The notes below the pieces were generated by a model. The model worked only from the letters and a program-made list of their open reading frames with translations. It had not been told where the DNA came from and made no database searches. A stretch of 64,000 nucleotides of DNA from a virus: IMG/VR virus record IMGVR_UViG_3300014913_001094, positions 27,454-91,453 of that record. One strand, written 5' to 3'. How positions within the stretch are numbered: the stretch's first letter is position 1; the number at the start of each line of letters is the position of its first letter. This document shows positions 8,050-17,449 of this stretch, in pieces. Both the position numbers and the translations under genes were made by a program.

Positions 8050-8484
8050 GTGGTAGCAAAAGTAGCAGTTATCTATCGTAAAGAAGATGGAAAAATCGTC
8101 AGAGTAACGACGTTGACTCCATTGACTGAGCGCACTATAACAGAAGAAGATATGGCAATCTTCATGCCTGGCATTAAGCTTGACAGTTTTGCTATGGTCC
8201 TCATTCAAGGTAAGCAATATCTAGATATTGAGAGATATCGTGTTAATGTTAGTGCTGATGGTGAATATCTTGGAATCATTGAGGACGAAGATATTGAGAT
8301 TATGAGTGCAATTGATTCAAGTGCAGAAATAACAGATGGACTTCTTGACAGAGAAGCAAGCATAGTAATCAGTGTATTAAGTGTTATTGATGATCAAGCA
8401 AGACTATTAAAATACAAAGAGATTGAGATTAAGGGTAAGAATAGAACAGAGATATTGAATTTCTTTAAGCAAAGGGGTCTATAG
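8050..8484 (+). CDS. Hypothetical acidic protein
   Basis: A 144-residue, acidic, mixed alpha/beta protein with a GTG start placed after an AGGAAGGG site. Residues 1-60 look like beta strands (VAKVAVIYRKEDGKIVRV) and the rest is helical with many Asp and Glu. No known motif. It ends 4 bases before the double glycosyltransferase gene and probably shares its transcript. Confidence 0.55.
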   Translation: MVAKVAVIYRKEDGKIVRVTTLTPLTERTITEEDMAIFMPGIKLDSFAMVLIQGKQYLDIERYRVNVSADGEYLGIIEDEDIEIMSAIDSSAEITDGLLDREASIVISVLSVIDDQARLLKYKEIEIKGKNRTEILNFFKQRGL

Positions 8485-8488
8485 AAAT

Positions 8489-10501
8489 ATGAAGATCTTT
8501 GACATGCTTGTTCATGAAGGACATCAATATGAACTCTGCAAATTGGGTTGTGACTTCACAGTTATGACGGATGAGAGTACAGGTAAGGTTTGGGATACAA
8601 AAATGCGTCCTGTACCATCTAATGTCACTTTTGTTGATAAAGTGGGACTATCTATAAAGACTATTGAGTCACATGATCTTGCAATTATTCGCAATTATAG
8701 ACAATTTAAATTGTTGGAAAATTGTCGCTTACCAAAAATAATTGTGATGCATTGTTCAAGACATGGTCAAGGTAATGTAGAATTTGTACAAGAAGATCTT
8801 TCTAATTATACAATAGTATTTTGTTCTCACAAGGATAAAGAAAGATGGAACCTTGCTTCTGGTAGACAGCATGTTATTTATCCTGGATTAGATCCAAATG
8901 AATGGCCAATTAGTCAAAGAACAACAAACAGAGTGTTTACAGTAGGGAGAATGATAAAAGAGCGGAGTAAGATTTGTGGTTTCAAGATTGTTGAAGAGTT
9001 CCAAAGGAGTAGGATACCAGTTAGTGTAGTTGGAGACAATCCTGCAATACAAGTTCAAGCTCCTGGTAGTTTTGAAGCATTTAAAAGAAATCATGAAAGA
9101 TATGCAGTCTATTTGAATCCAACTCTAAGGTCACCACAACCTCGTGGCCGAGTTGAAGCAATGATGTCAGGAATCCCTATTGTAACAACAGCGTTTTATG
9201 ATGAGTCATCTTTTATTGAGAACGGCATCAATGGTTTTTTCTCAAATAATGCTCAACAGTTAAAAGAATATGCTGTTTTACTGTTAAATGATCGAACCTT
9301 ACAAGAGTCAATGGCAACTAAAAGTAGACAAACAGCAGTAGAGCATTTTCACATTGATAGATTTCTTGGACAATGGAGAGAAATTATTGAAGAGATGGTT
9401 GGAAGTGCAAATATTCCTATCATCAAAGCACGACCAACGAATATATCTATGACAAGAAAAGATAGTAGTGGTGGTGGAGGAACAGTAACATCAAACAATG
9501 TAGTTGAAGGACTAAAGAAAAGCGGATACAATGTAAGCTGCTTAGATATTAACAGCAAAGGATGGGTTTCTTTTGTAAATGATATTAAGCTCCCAGCTAC
9601 TGGCGATAGAATATTCGAGAATTATATTAGACAAAATCCATGCGATGTTTTGATTTTTGATGATGTAGCTCGATATATATTATGTAAAGACTCCATCGAT
9701 CCTCATTGTCGAGTGTTTTTATGTCTTCTTGGTAATCCTCAAGTTCACTCAGAACATTGGGCAAGTTCAGGAGTAAATCTCAATGACCCAGATAATCGTA
9801 TAGAAAGAATTTTATGTAGACCTGTATATGCTAAATTTCTAAAAGTTCAATTTGGAGATGAAAGGGTGATAAGCTGGGTTGGTGGATGTGATGGAGAAGC
9901 GTTGCGTAGAGAATATGGCTCCGCTCAATATAGAAGTCCACAAGATGGAGCACTAGTTATATCAGCTCATAGAGGTACAGATTGGTGGAAAAACCCAACA
10001 ACTTCATTCCTAGCAGCTTATGGGTTATCCAAGACACATCCTGGGTTAATATATTTTAAGCCTAGCGGAAATGAGATGGAAAAGCAATTTCTTAAGCATT
10101 CGCCATTTGATATTCAATATGGTGGAACACGTAGAGAAGGAATGGAAAGAGAAAAGCTTTTAAGAACAATGGCTTGTGCTCAATTAGCAATTGAACCTGG
10201 ATATTCAGAAGGGTTTTCGAGATCTTGTAATGAGATGATGAACTTTGGTATACCAGTAATTCAAGGACCGAATGCACAGCATTTGAGACAAAACGAGCTT
10301 CTCAGTAAATACTTATTGCTTAATGATGGAAGTGATATTCAAGAATTGGTTGAAAAGTCATCAGCTCTTTTGGAAGATAAAGAGCTGTGGGAACAGGTTA
10401 GTGCAGAATGTATTGAGTTTTCTGCACAATATGATATACAACAAGAAGTAGCAACTTTACTTGAGGCTTTAGGAGATGAAGATCATGAAGCTGGCTGCTA
10501 A
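8489..10501 (+). CDS. Tandem GT-B glycosyltransferase (two GT4-like modules)
   Basis: A 670-residue protein with two glycosyltransferase modules in tandem. Module 1 (about 1-305) has the C-terminal donor-site pattern EAMMSGIPIVTT near 225 and ENGINGFF. Module 2 starts near 313 with SGGGGTVTSNNVVEGLKKSG, the glycine loop and helix of a GT-B N-domain, and ends with EGFSRSCNEMMNFGIPVI near 580, the matching donor-site pattern. No membrane segment. It would transfer sugars from activated nucleotides, perhaps two successive additions. It overlaps the next gene and is separated from the main glycan island by the fibre genes. Donor sugars cannot be read from sequence. Confidence 0.82.
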   Translation: MKIFDMLVHEGHQYELCKLGCDFTVMTDESTGKVWDTKMRPVPSNVTFVDKVGLSIKTIESHDLAIIRNYRQFKLLENCRLPKIIVMHCSRHGQGNVEFVQEDLSNYTIVFCSHKDKERWNLASGRQHVIYPGLDPNEWPISQRTTNRVFTVGRMIKERSKICGFKIVEEFQRSRIPVSVVGDNPAIQVQAPGSFEAFKRNHERYAVYLNPTLRSPQPRGRVEAMMSGIPIVTTAFYDESSFIENGINGFFSNNAQQLKEYAVLLLNDRTLQESMATKSRQTAVEHFHIDRFLGQWREIIEEMVGSANIPIIKARPTNISMTRKDSSGGGGTVTSNNVVEGLKKSGYNVSCLDINSKGWVSFVNDIKLPATGDRIFENYIRQNPCDVLIFDDVARYILCKDSIDPHCRVFLCLLGNPQVHSEHWASSGVNLNDPDNRIERILCRPVYAKFLKVQFGDERVISWVGGCDGEALRREYGSAQYRSPQDGALVISAHRGTDWWKNPTTSFLAAYGLSKTHPGLIYFKPSGNEMEKQFLKHSPFDIQYGGTRREGMEREKLLRTMACAQLAIEPGYSEGFSRSCNEMMNFGIPVIQGPNAQHLRQNELLSKYLLLNDGSDIQELVEKSSALLEDKELWEQVSAECIEFSAQYDIQQEVATLLEALGDEDHEAGC

Positions 10502-11243
10502 GACAGAGCCCAATAAAGAAAAGATGCAAACAATATGGGATGCTGGATTTCGGTATCTTGAAATTTATACAACTGTTCAAAATATCAATAAGGATAGTGA
10601 GGACTTACTTAATTCATTTGAATTTGAATATGCTATACATGCTCCTATCTATTCTTTTGATGAGAGTGTAATTGATTTTGCTCATCATGTTGGAGCACGA
10701 ATTATAAATACACATAAGATTCTTAATCCTGATAGATTTAGAGAATTAGTACAATACGCTAGAGGAAAAAATATAACAATAACAATAGAAAATGATTCAC
10801 TTCCTTCAGCTCATCAAATTAAAGATGGACAGTTGATAGTGATGCCACCAGAGCCCTTTCATGCAGCTTCAGATGGAGAGAGAATAGTACGAGACATATT
10901 AGGAGTAAAGTTGTGCTTAGATATTGAGCACGCTTGGTTAAGAGGAGAATATAGTCAGATTCTTACAGCACACGCTTCACATCACATTAGACATGTTCAT
11001 TTAACGGGCTACATATCATCCAATTCAAAAGGATTTCATAGGCCTGTATATGAGAGTGACTTTTTAGTAGAGAATACAATTCATTACCTAGCACGAGAAA
11101 GCTACGAAGGTTTTGTAGTATGTGAGCACAATGTGCAGTATCATACATTTGAAATATGGAAGAGATCTTTTGATTTTTGTAACGACATTATAGTAGAGAA
11201 AGAAATGCTAAATAGGACCAAATTAGCTAGGAGAACCAAATGA
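10485..11243 (+). CDS. Xylose isomerase-like TIM-barrel protein (sugar isomerase/epimerase type)
   Basis: A 252-residue protein of the AP-endonuclease-2/xylose isomerase-like superfamily. Barrel strands ending in metal-ligand positions are visible: AIHAPIYSF near 47, ITIENDS near 100, LCLDIEHAWL near 142 (Asp and His), HIRHVHLTGY near 170, and VVCEHN near 216. This set of Glu, Asp and His ligands fits a divalent-metal sugar isomerase or epimerase better than a DNA repair enzyme, because the chain is short and lies beside a glycosyltransferase. ATG at 10485 is 9 bases after AGGAG; an upstream ATG at 10476 overlaps that site. It overlaps the previous gene by 17 bases and the next by 4. Confidence 0.72.
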   Translation: MKLAAKTEPNKEKMQTIWDAGFRYLEIYTTVQNINKDSEDLLNSFEFEYAIHAPIYSFDESVIDFAHHVGARIINTHKILNPDRFRELVQYARGKNITITIENDSLPSAHQIKDGQLIVMPPEPFHAASDGERIVRDILGVKLCLDIEHAWLRGEYSQILTAHASHHIRHVHLTGYISSNSKGFHRPVYESDFLVENTIHYLARESYEGFVVCEHNVQYHTFEIWKRSFDFCNDIIVEKEMLNRTKLARRTK

Positions 11244-13189
11244 ATTTTCGCCTAAAAACAAGTACAAACATTCAACAAGCTATTGGAAGAAGAATGTATC
11301 CAGATCCACATATGGCTATTGTTGAGCTTGTAAGTAATTCTTATGACGCTGATGCCGATAAGGTACATGTTATTGTAACAGCAGATAAGATTATTGTCCA
11401 CGACGATGGTTGGGGCATGACAGAAGATAATCTAGCCGGATTCTTTACGATTGGTAAAAGTTCGAAAGCCCCTTCAGAAAAGGGCAGAGAGCCAATTGGA
11501 ACATTCGGAATTGGTAAATTTGCTATTCTTAGTATGGCAGAGCAGTTCTTAGTATTCTCAAAGTCTGAAACTGGTCCCTACAGAAGCTGTGCATTTTATT
11601 CACACGAAGCAGCAATAGCAGCAGGTGATTTAATCGACGACTATGAGATTGAAGTAAGTACATATTTAACAGAAGAAGAGTATGAAACTGCTCTTGTTGC
11701 AGAGATTGGTACAGAGCTGTATGATGTAAATAAAACTGGCGTTTGCATTATTATGAAGAATCTTCATAGACAATATTCTGATATGGCTATTCGAGAGAGG
11801 CTTTCTGAAATGCTTGTTCCCCAAGCAGAGAGCGAGTTCAGTGTATTTGTTAATGATGAGCTGCTTGAAGAAAAGTATGTTCATGGTCTTCGTTACGATA
11901 TTGATCTTACCACTGAATTTGGTCCAATCACAGGCGAGATTGTCATAGCAGCAGAGAGCATTGATCTTGCAGATCAGGCTGGTGTTCAAATTCAAGTACA
12001 GAGTAGAGGAGTATATAGAACCTATTTTGGACTTGAAGGTTATGATAAGTCGGCAGGTCGTCTTTCAGGATATGTGGTTGCCAATTGGCTTAAGGATGTG
12101 ATCTCTTCTAATAGAACAGATTTGATTGCCTCTCCAGAAAAAACAGCATTTGAAGCTGCTGTTACAGAAGCTATTCGTTCCATCCTCGACGTTGAAGCTC
12201 AGAAGAGAGCAGCAGAAGACGAAGAACGAAAAGCAGAAGTTCTTAATAGAGCTGTTAGAACAGTAACAAATATTTTAAACAAGCTTCCAGAGTTTGATTT
12301 TCCACAGAGACCTATGCAGTCAATGATTCCTGTAGGGATTCTCGAAGATGTTCTCGCCGGTAAAGATCCAGCAGGAGAAATAAATGAAGATGGAAGTATG
12401 GAAGCAACAGTATCTGCTGCTTCAGGTGCTTTTAAGGAATTGTTAAAATATCTAAGAGAAATAGCACCACAATTCAATGTTGATCCTTCTGATGTTCCTA
12501 CTGAAGTTCGTACCATCTCTGAATTGCTCGATGTAGTTGAGAAGGTACTTGGAGTATCGCTGGTTGAACTAATTGGAAAAGAAGCTCTTGAGCAATTAAT
12601 TAGTGCAGCTATCCCAGAAGCAGAAATGGAAGATGAAGAAAGAATTAGAGGTGCATTTAGATTAGTTAGTCAAAGAATTGAGCAGCTAATAAGAGAAATT
12701 ACAGCACAAGAAGATATGCCAACAGAATGTGCCCAACCAGCAGAAGGTGTTTCTTTACGTACTCCTATTACCAATTCGTTGGAGCTAGGTAAGATTAATC
12801 TTACTCCTATTGCTCCTCCACTTGACTTTTCTTCTTTAGATCTCAATATTAATCCTCAAGAAGACGGATATGTTCCAGATGCACCACAAGCACAAATAAA
12901 CAACTTTGTTGCTGCTAGTGTTGAGCATCTTGGAGAAGATGGTCCCGCAAGCATGGTAGCTGAGGGAGCAGGTTTCGACGGTATTCAAATTTACATTAAT
13001 GCAGATCATCCAGTATATCAAGGTATCAAAGAGGATTCCCCAAGTATGCTTGCTTTTTATCAAGCACAGTTAATTTTTGGTGAGGTTATTTTAATGCAGA
13101 ACTTTACACCAAGAGAGGCAATGGATAAACAAGCAGAACTCATGAGATTACTTGTCAATACTGACAGAAAGATTCTTAAATTTAAATAA
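11240..13189 (+). CDS. GHKL (Hsp90/MutL/MORC-like) ATPase
   Basis: A 649-residue protein whose N-terminus is a clear GHKL ATP-binding domain (HATPase_c_3-like). The N-box is AIVELVSNSYDADA (residues 26-39, with Glu29 and Asn33), box G1 is DDGWGM (55-60), and the ATP lid/G2 is PIGTFGIGKFA (85-95). A beta-rich middle follows to about 310. The C-terminal half has a helical Glu/Lys-rich part (about 310-500), then a low-complexity linker and a final acidic helical region. It has no histidine-kinase H-box, receiver or MutL metal motif. The start overlaps the previous gene by 4 bases. Such ATPases usually work as dimers that clamp on closing. What this one acts on is unknown. Confidence 0.85.
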   Translation: MNFRLKTSTNIQQAIGRRMYPDPHMAIVELVSNSYDADADKVHVIVTADKIIVHDDGWGMTEDNLAGFFTIGKSSKAPSEKGREPIGTFGIGKFAILSMAEQFLVFSKSETGPYRSCAFYSHEAAIAAGDLIDDYEIEVSTYLTEEEYETALVAEIGTELYDVNKTGVCIIMKNLHRQYSDMAIRERLSEMLVPQAESEFSVFVNDELLEEKYVHGLRYDIDLTTEFGPITGEIVIAAESIDLADQAGVQIQVQSRGVYRTYFGLEGYDKSAGRLSGYVVANWLKDVISSNRTDLIASPEKTAFEAAVTEAIRSILDVEAQKRAAEDEERKAEVLNRAVRTVTNILNKLPEFDFPQRPMQSMIPVGILEDVLAGKDPAGEINEDGSMEATVSAASGAFKELLKYLREIAPQFNVDPSDVPTEVRTISELLDVVEKVLGVSLVELIGKEALEQLISAAIPEAEMEDEERIRGAFRLVSQRIEQLIREITAQEDMPTECAQPAEGVSLRTPITNSLELGKINLTPIAPPLDFSSLDLNINPQEDGYVPDAPQAQINNFVAASVEHLGEDGPASMVAEGAGFDGIQIYINADHPVYQGIKEDSPSMLAFYQAQLIFGEVILMQNFTPREAMDKQAELMRLLVNTDRKILKFK

Positions 13190-13198
13190 GGAGTAGAA

Positions 13199-13438
13199 AT
13201 GGTAACAGTAACAAACAGTGCTGAGTTAAATGCAGCAATTGCAGCAACAGAAGCACAGATTGTGTGTGAGACAGGTACGTATGTGGTATCTGCTGTACCA
13301 ACATACAATTGCTTGCTCACTATGAGAGTTGGGGCAATTCTAACAGGTGCAATTGAGAATTTTTGTTTAGGACATCCTGGCGCAATGGCTCATCTTGTGT
13401 ACGAAGGTGCGACAATTCCAGAAGATTATAATCCGTAG
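13199..13438 (+). CDS. Small hypothetical protein, possibly structural
   Basis: A 79-residue protein with an AAGGAG site 5 bases before its ATG. The first 25 residues (VTVTNSAELNAAIAAT) look like the cap of a beta-helix protein, followed by three short strands and three Cys. No signal peptide. Located between the GHKL ATPase and the LamG protein and transcribed with them. No family recognised. Confidence 0.5.
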   Translation: MVTVTNSAELNAAIAATEAQIVCETGTYVVSAVPTYNCLLTMRVGAILTGAIENFCLGHPGAMAHLVYEGATIPEDYNP

Positions 13439-13451
13439 GAGGATATAGATC

Positions 13452-14336
13452 ATGGCATTAGAAACTAATTTAGTATCATATTGGAAAATGGATGAAACAT
13501 CTGGAACAAGATCTGACTCAAAAGGGTCAAATGATCTTACAGCAAGTGGCGTTGACTACGACACAGGTCAGTTCAATAATGCAGCAGATTTTAATGACCT
13601 TTCAGATTATTTAACAATAGCCGATGGTAGTCAAAGTGGTCTTGACGGTTCTCTTGACTTTTCATTCTCTCTTTGGGTAAATTGGCGAGGTGTGAGTTCA
13701 AGTGGAGATAATCAGTTTATAGCTAAACACTCTAGCCCCTTCCATTCTACTAGTCCAAATTACGACCTTGCGGCCCGTCTAACTTCAGGTCGTCTGATAC
13801 TCTCTTCCACCATGACTGGAGGGAGTACTGCTTCTCTTACTGGTGGCTTTTGGACATTTTCCACAGATACATGGCATCACATTGTTGTGACAAGAGCAAA
13901 TTCTGGTAATTTGACTTTGTATCTTAATAATGTTTTATATTTTCAGACTGCTTCAGGTGGAGGAACAAGTCACGACAGCGACCGGCCATTCTATATTGGC
14001 AACCGTTACAACCCTACTCCAAGTGAAGGTGCTGATGCGCTAATTGATGAAGTTGGTTTCTGGAGTCGCGAATTGACGACTGATGAAGTTGAAGAGCTAC
14101 ATAACTCTGGTAGTGGTCTCCAATTTGATAATGAAAAGCCTGGCGAATTTGACGATATTCCTCCAATTTGTTGGAACTACACAGCACAATACAAAGGCTC
14201 TACCAAAATGTTCAAAATGTCTGGTCCTGGCGACTTCCCAAAAAGAATCAGTATCCCAGGTAATATAGATACATCAACCGGTAAAATGATTGATGATGGT
14301 CAAGAAATTGACCCTTCAAATTACGAAGTAGAGTGA
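13452..14336 (+). CDS. LamG/concanavalin A-like lectin-domain protein
   Basis: A 294-residue protein with a LamG-like jelly roll over residues 5-225. Hallmarks are the opening LVSYWKMDETSGTRSDSKG, FSFSLWVNWRG, WHHIVVTRANSGNLTLYLNN, and the closing IDEVGFWSRELTTDEVEELHNSG. These domains bind carbohydrates and are common in phage adhesins. Residues 226-294 form a separate tail (DDIPPICWNY, KMFKMSGPGDFPKRI) of unknown type, which may attach to the virion. AGGAGG lies at the correct distance from the start. It opens the adhesin block together with the neighbouring synthetase-like and S74 fibre genes. Confidence 0.83.
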   Translation: MALETNLVSYWKMDETSGTRSDSKGSNDLTASGVDYDTGQFNNAADFNDLSDYLTIADGSQSGLDGSLDFSFSLWVNWRGVSSSGDNQFIAKHSSPFHSTSPNYDLAARLTSGRLILSSTMTGGSTASLTGGFWTFSTDTWHHIVVTRANSGNLTLYLNNVLYFQTASGGGTSHDSDRPFYIGNRYNPTPSEGADALIDEVGFWSRELTTDEVEELHNSGSGLQFDNEKPGEFDDIPPICWNYTAQYKGSTKMFKMSGPGDFPKRISIPGNIDTSTGKMIDDGQEIDPSNYEVE

Positions 14337-14352
14337 GTAAAAAGGAAAGAAA

Positions 14353-15804
14353 ATGAAAGTAGTAACTCGATTTGCACCCACAATTAGTGGAGACCTACAT
14401 ATTGGTGGTTTGTATAATGCTCTTGTAAATTATTTGTTTGCTAAAAGGTATGATGGTGATTTTAAGCTTCGACTCGATGGAATATTTACCAACGATGACA
14501 GGCTACAATGGCAAAAGAGTCTTGAAGAGGATCTAATAACCTTTGGTTTAATTCCAGACGAGGTTCTTAGGTGCTCTGATAGACTTGAATATTACAAGAC
14601 AACAGCAACAAGCATGCTTTTGGATCACCCAAGATCATACTACTGCGACTGTACAGTGCAAGATTTATTGAAGCGTGCTGATAAAAGTGATGTAGGATTT
14701 TATCATTTATATCGTCCAGAAAAGTATCCGCCATATTGTAAGATAGCGCAAATCAAGTTATTTGGTTTAGAAAATGACAACAATATTGCAGTAGGATGTG
14801 GAGTTAAATCAGGCACTACATCGCAGAATAGTTCTATTGAATGTCTAACAGGACATACTGCAAATAAGAATAAGTATTGGGAGCCAGTAGATTCAGGTTA
14901 TGCATTTCATCCAATGAAGCCTGAAGTGACTATTCACTTCAAAGAGGCAACAGATGTGAGTGGAATCGAAATTGTATGGCGAGATAGACCAATTCAAGAA
15001 TACAAAGTAGAAGTGTGTACAGAAGGTAAAGGGAGTCAGGAAGTTGTTCACTGCAGTAAACCAGGAAGGCATTTTGTAGACCATAAACCAGGCCAACCTT
15101 ATCCTACTTTAACAAGTGATAAGCAAAGCTTTGCTGCAGTTAAGGGTACATATGTGAGGATAACTTTTATTGGATGTCCTCGACCTGTAGATCGACCATA
15201 TTTTTATGATTATCATTGTCGTGATCTTGGTAAGTCTTTAGATCTTACCGAGCGCGATGCAACAATGAGAATGAAAAATAAAGATTGGTATGAGGGTGGC
15301 TACAGTGGTCCAGTAGACTTTTTGACTCAAGAGTCAACCATTCAGCCCGAAGATCTTAATGTTGATACCTGTTGGTGGTTTGGACGAGCACCAGATTTAG
15401 TTTTTACAAGCCCGCTTGACGATCATGACCTTGGAGTTACACATTTGCTGAGAGGTGAAGATATTCAACCTTTTAGTGTGATAGAGTCACAAATTGCAGA
15501 AGCAATGGGAATGTTGGTAAAACCCCAGCTCTACCATGGAATGATAATAGATACAAGCGGATATAAGTACAGTAAGTTTGTTGAGAGTACACCAGTGAGA
15601 CAACATTTAAAAGACGGAATAACCGCTGATATGATCTTAACCTATCTTGCACACAGAACAGGATTAGTTGAAAGTCTTGATAAGATTATGACGCCCAAAC
15701 AGCTGGTACAGTGCTTTGAGGCAAGTAGTATTTTGACTCAAAATATTGTGATTGATGAAGAAATCATGATTGAAGTGATCAAAGAGAGATTTATAAGGAG
15801 CTAA
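14353..15804 (+). CDS. Glutamyl-tRNA synthetase-like catalytic core with an inserted F5/8C-like domain
   Basis: A 483-residue class I synthetase-like protein. Residues 4-31 match the GluRS/GluQ-RS opening (TRFAPTISGDLHIGGL, HIGH-type site at 16-19). CDC at 98-100 and YDYHC at 285-289 match the two halves of the GluRS zinc site. LRGED at 366-370 and YKYSK at 404-408 correspond to the RGED and KMSKS loops. Between the zinc halves (about 125-282) lies an extra beta-rich domain: WEPVDSGYAFHP, VTIHFKEATDVSGIEIVWR, YKVEV, GTYVRITFIG, resembling a discoidin (F5/8 type C) lectin. After the KMSKS-like loop only about 75 residues remain, so the anticodon-binding domain is missing. The amino-acid pocket segment RIEDTD of GluRS reads LRLDGIF here. 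Substrate unknown. Confidence 0.82.
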   Translation: MKVVTRFAPTISGDLHIGGLYNALVNYLFAKRYDGDFKLRLDGIFTNDDRLQWQKSLEEDLITFGLIPDEVLRCSDRLEYYKTTATSMLLDHPRSYYCDCTVQDLLKRADKSDVGFYHLYRPEKYPPYCKIAQIKLFGLENDNNIAVGCGVKSGTTSQNSSIECLTGHTANKNKYWEPVDSGYAFHPMKPEVTIHFKEATDVSGIEIVWRDRPIQEYKVEVCTEGKGSQEVVHCSKPGRHFVDHKPGQPYPTLTSDKQSFAAVKGTYVRITFIGCPRPVDRPYFYDYHCRDLGKSLDLTERDATMRMKNKDWYEGGYSGPVDFLTQESTIQPEDLNVDTCWWFGRAPDLVFTSPLDDHDLGVTHLLRGEDIQPFSVIESQIAEAMGMLVKPQLYHGMIIDTSGYKYSKFVESTPVRQHLKDGITADMILTYLAHRTGLVESLDKIMTPKQLVQCFEASSILTQNIVIDEEIMIEVIKERFIRS

Positions 15805-15807
15805 AAA

Positions 15808-17448
15808 ATGGCCAGTACACCTACCGATAATTTCGGTTATGACAAGCCAGCAGCTGGTGACAGAGGCTGGGGTACAACAATGAATACCAATCTTACCAAT
15901 CTCGATGTTCATCTTGCAGCTGAACATCGCAGTAGTTCAGGTAATGAAGGTAAGCATGGTCCCAATCTTACAATTCTTAATTCAAACTCAACTCCAGCTC
16001 TTGATATCACTCAGAGTGCAGGATCTGCAGTAGCAGTTAATATTACTAATTCGACAACAACTGCGGGTGATATGCTTTCCATTAATTGCAACTCGAGCAC
16101 TGGCAGCGCCGTATCAGTCACCTCAACTCATACTAATAATTATGTCACTTTGATTGATATTGATGACAGCTCTACAAATTCCGGTGGCTGCACTTTTAGT
16201 GTAAAGAGTGCAAGGAAAGTCGGTGCTGGGGGTGCTAAGTTTGAGAACACATCTACTCACTCAAACAGTTCTTCATTGGCAGTATCAAAGGCTGCAGGAA
16301 CAAGTGGTAGGGTTCTCAAGGTCACCAACGATGGTAATGGTATAGGAATAGATATAAATCATTCTAGCGATGGTGTTATTATAGATATTGATTGCACAAA
16401 CGCTGGTTCTGGTATTATGACCATCAATCAATCAGGAGCAAGTGGTGGTGCAGGCATCACAATGACAACAATATGTAATCAGGAGGCTCTAGGAATAACT
16501 GCAAATGGTACTCACAGTAATGCTCACGGCATTGAGCTCACCAATAGTGGTGGTGGCAAGGTCTTGTGGCTCAAACAGTATGCATCTGGCATTGGAATAG
16601 ATTTAGATTACAATCACACCACTAGTGGCAATGCAGCAATTGATATTGATACATCAAACCCTGCCAATGTTATTGATATTAACAAAACTCATACAGGTAG
16701 TGGAAGTCCGATCAGTATCAACAACTCTGGTACAGGTGTTGGTATTTATGCACAACAAGTTGGTACAGGATATGGTCTACAAATTAGAAAGACAGCAACC
16801 TCTGGAACGACAGCACTTCTTGAATGTACCTCTACGGCTAATACGAGCACTCTCTTGTCAATAAGTCACAGTGGTACTGGGAATGCAATAACAGTCAGTC
16901 CTTTGAGCTCAGGTAAAGGTATTTTTGTCAACAAGACGACAGTAGCCGCTGGAGCTTGTATTGATATTATGAACTCTGGAACTGGTCATAGTATTAATAT
17001 TACACAAAATGGTGATCAAATACCAATAAGAGTTTCAATGGCAAGTGGCAACACTTATGCTGCCATTTACGTTACAAATTCTGGTTCTGGACATCACTTT
17101 GATACTGATGCTGGTTCAGGTACCGCAGCTCATTTAACAAATGGTGGTGTTTGGACTGATGCGTCTTGCTTTAGAGAGTTTAAAGAAGAGATTGAAGAAC
17201 TAGATGCTGAGGCACTAACTGACGTATTAGATAGGGTTAGTGAGATGCCAGTTGCTCGTTATTATGATAAGGCAGATAAGGCTAAAGTACGTCGTCGTCG
17301 TTTTGGTCCATTCCAAGATGAATTGGTTGATCGGTTTGGTCTTGATCCTCGTGGAGTCAGTCCAGTAGAAGTAGCCACAATTGCACTTGCTGCAGTTAAA
17401 GCTCTTAAAGCCGAGATGAATGATCTTAAAAAGCAGTTAGGTCAATAA
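15808..17448 (+). CDS. Tail-fibre-like beta-repeat protein with S74 intramolecular chaperone
   Basis: A 546-residue fibre protein. The N-terminal 40 residues (TPTDNFGYDKPAAGDRGWG) match the virion-proximal tip seen on many phage fibres. Residues 50-440 are repeats built on Ile/Val-alternating strands and turns such as NSGTGxxIxI, suggesting an elongated trimeric beta helix. The C-terminus (about 447-546) fits a peptidase S74 autocleaving chaperone: SCFREFKEEIEEL with Ser and Lys at the cut site, VARYYDK, a GPFQDELVDRFG segment, and the final helix VEVATIALAAVKALKAEM. It would fold as a trimer and release the chaperone. Starts 3 bases after the synthetase-like gene. Confidence 0.83.
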   Translation: MASTPTDNFGYDKPAAGDRGWGTTMNTNLTNLDVHLAAEHRSSSGNEGKHGPNLTILNSNSTPALDITQSAGSAVAVNITNSTTTAGDMLSINCNSSTGSAVSVTSTHTNNYVTLIDIDDSSTNSGGCTFSVKSARKVGAGGAKFENTSTHSNSSSLAVSKAAGTSGRVLKVTNDGNGIGIDINHSSDGVIIDIDCTNAGSGIMTINQSGASGGAGITMTTICNQEALGITANGTHSNAHGIELTNSGGGKVLWLKQYASGIGIDLDYNHTTSGNAAIDIDTSNPANVIDINKTHTGSGSPISINNSGTGVGIYAQQVGTGYGLQIRKTATSGTTALLECTSTANTSTLLSISHSGTGNAITVSPLSSGKGIFVNKTTVAAGACIDIMNSGTGHSINITQNGDQIPIRVSMASGNTYAAIYVTNSGSGHHFDTDAGSGTAAHLTNGGVWTDASCFREFKEEIEELDAEALTDVLDRVSEMPVARYYDKADKAKVRRRRFGPFQDELVDRFGLDPRGVSPVEVATIALAAVKALKAEMNDLKKQLGQ

Positions 17449-17449
17449 T

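Noticed and set aside
11240-13189. A two-component histidine kinase.
   Set aside because: There is no H-box or sensor region, and the N-terminal N-box with SNSYDADA matches Hsp90/MORC-type ATPases.
14353-15804. A host glutamyl-tRNA synthetase gene picked up whole, or contamination.
   Set aside because: The chain lacks the anticodon domain, has an internal foreign domain, and is in tight register with fibre genes on both sides.
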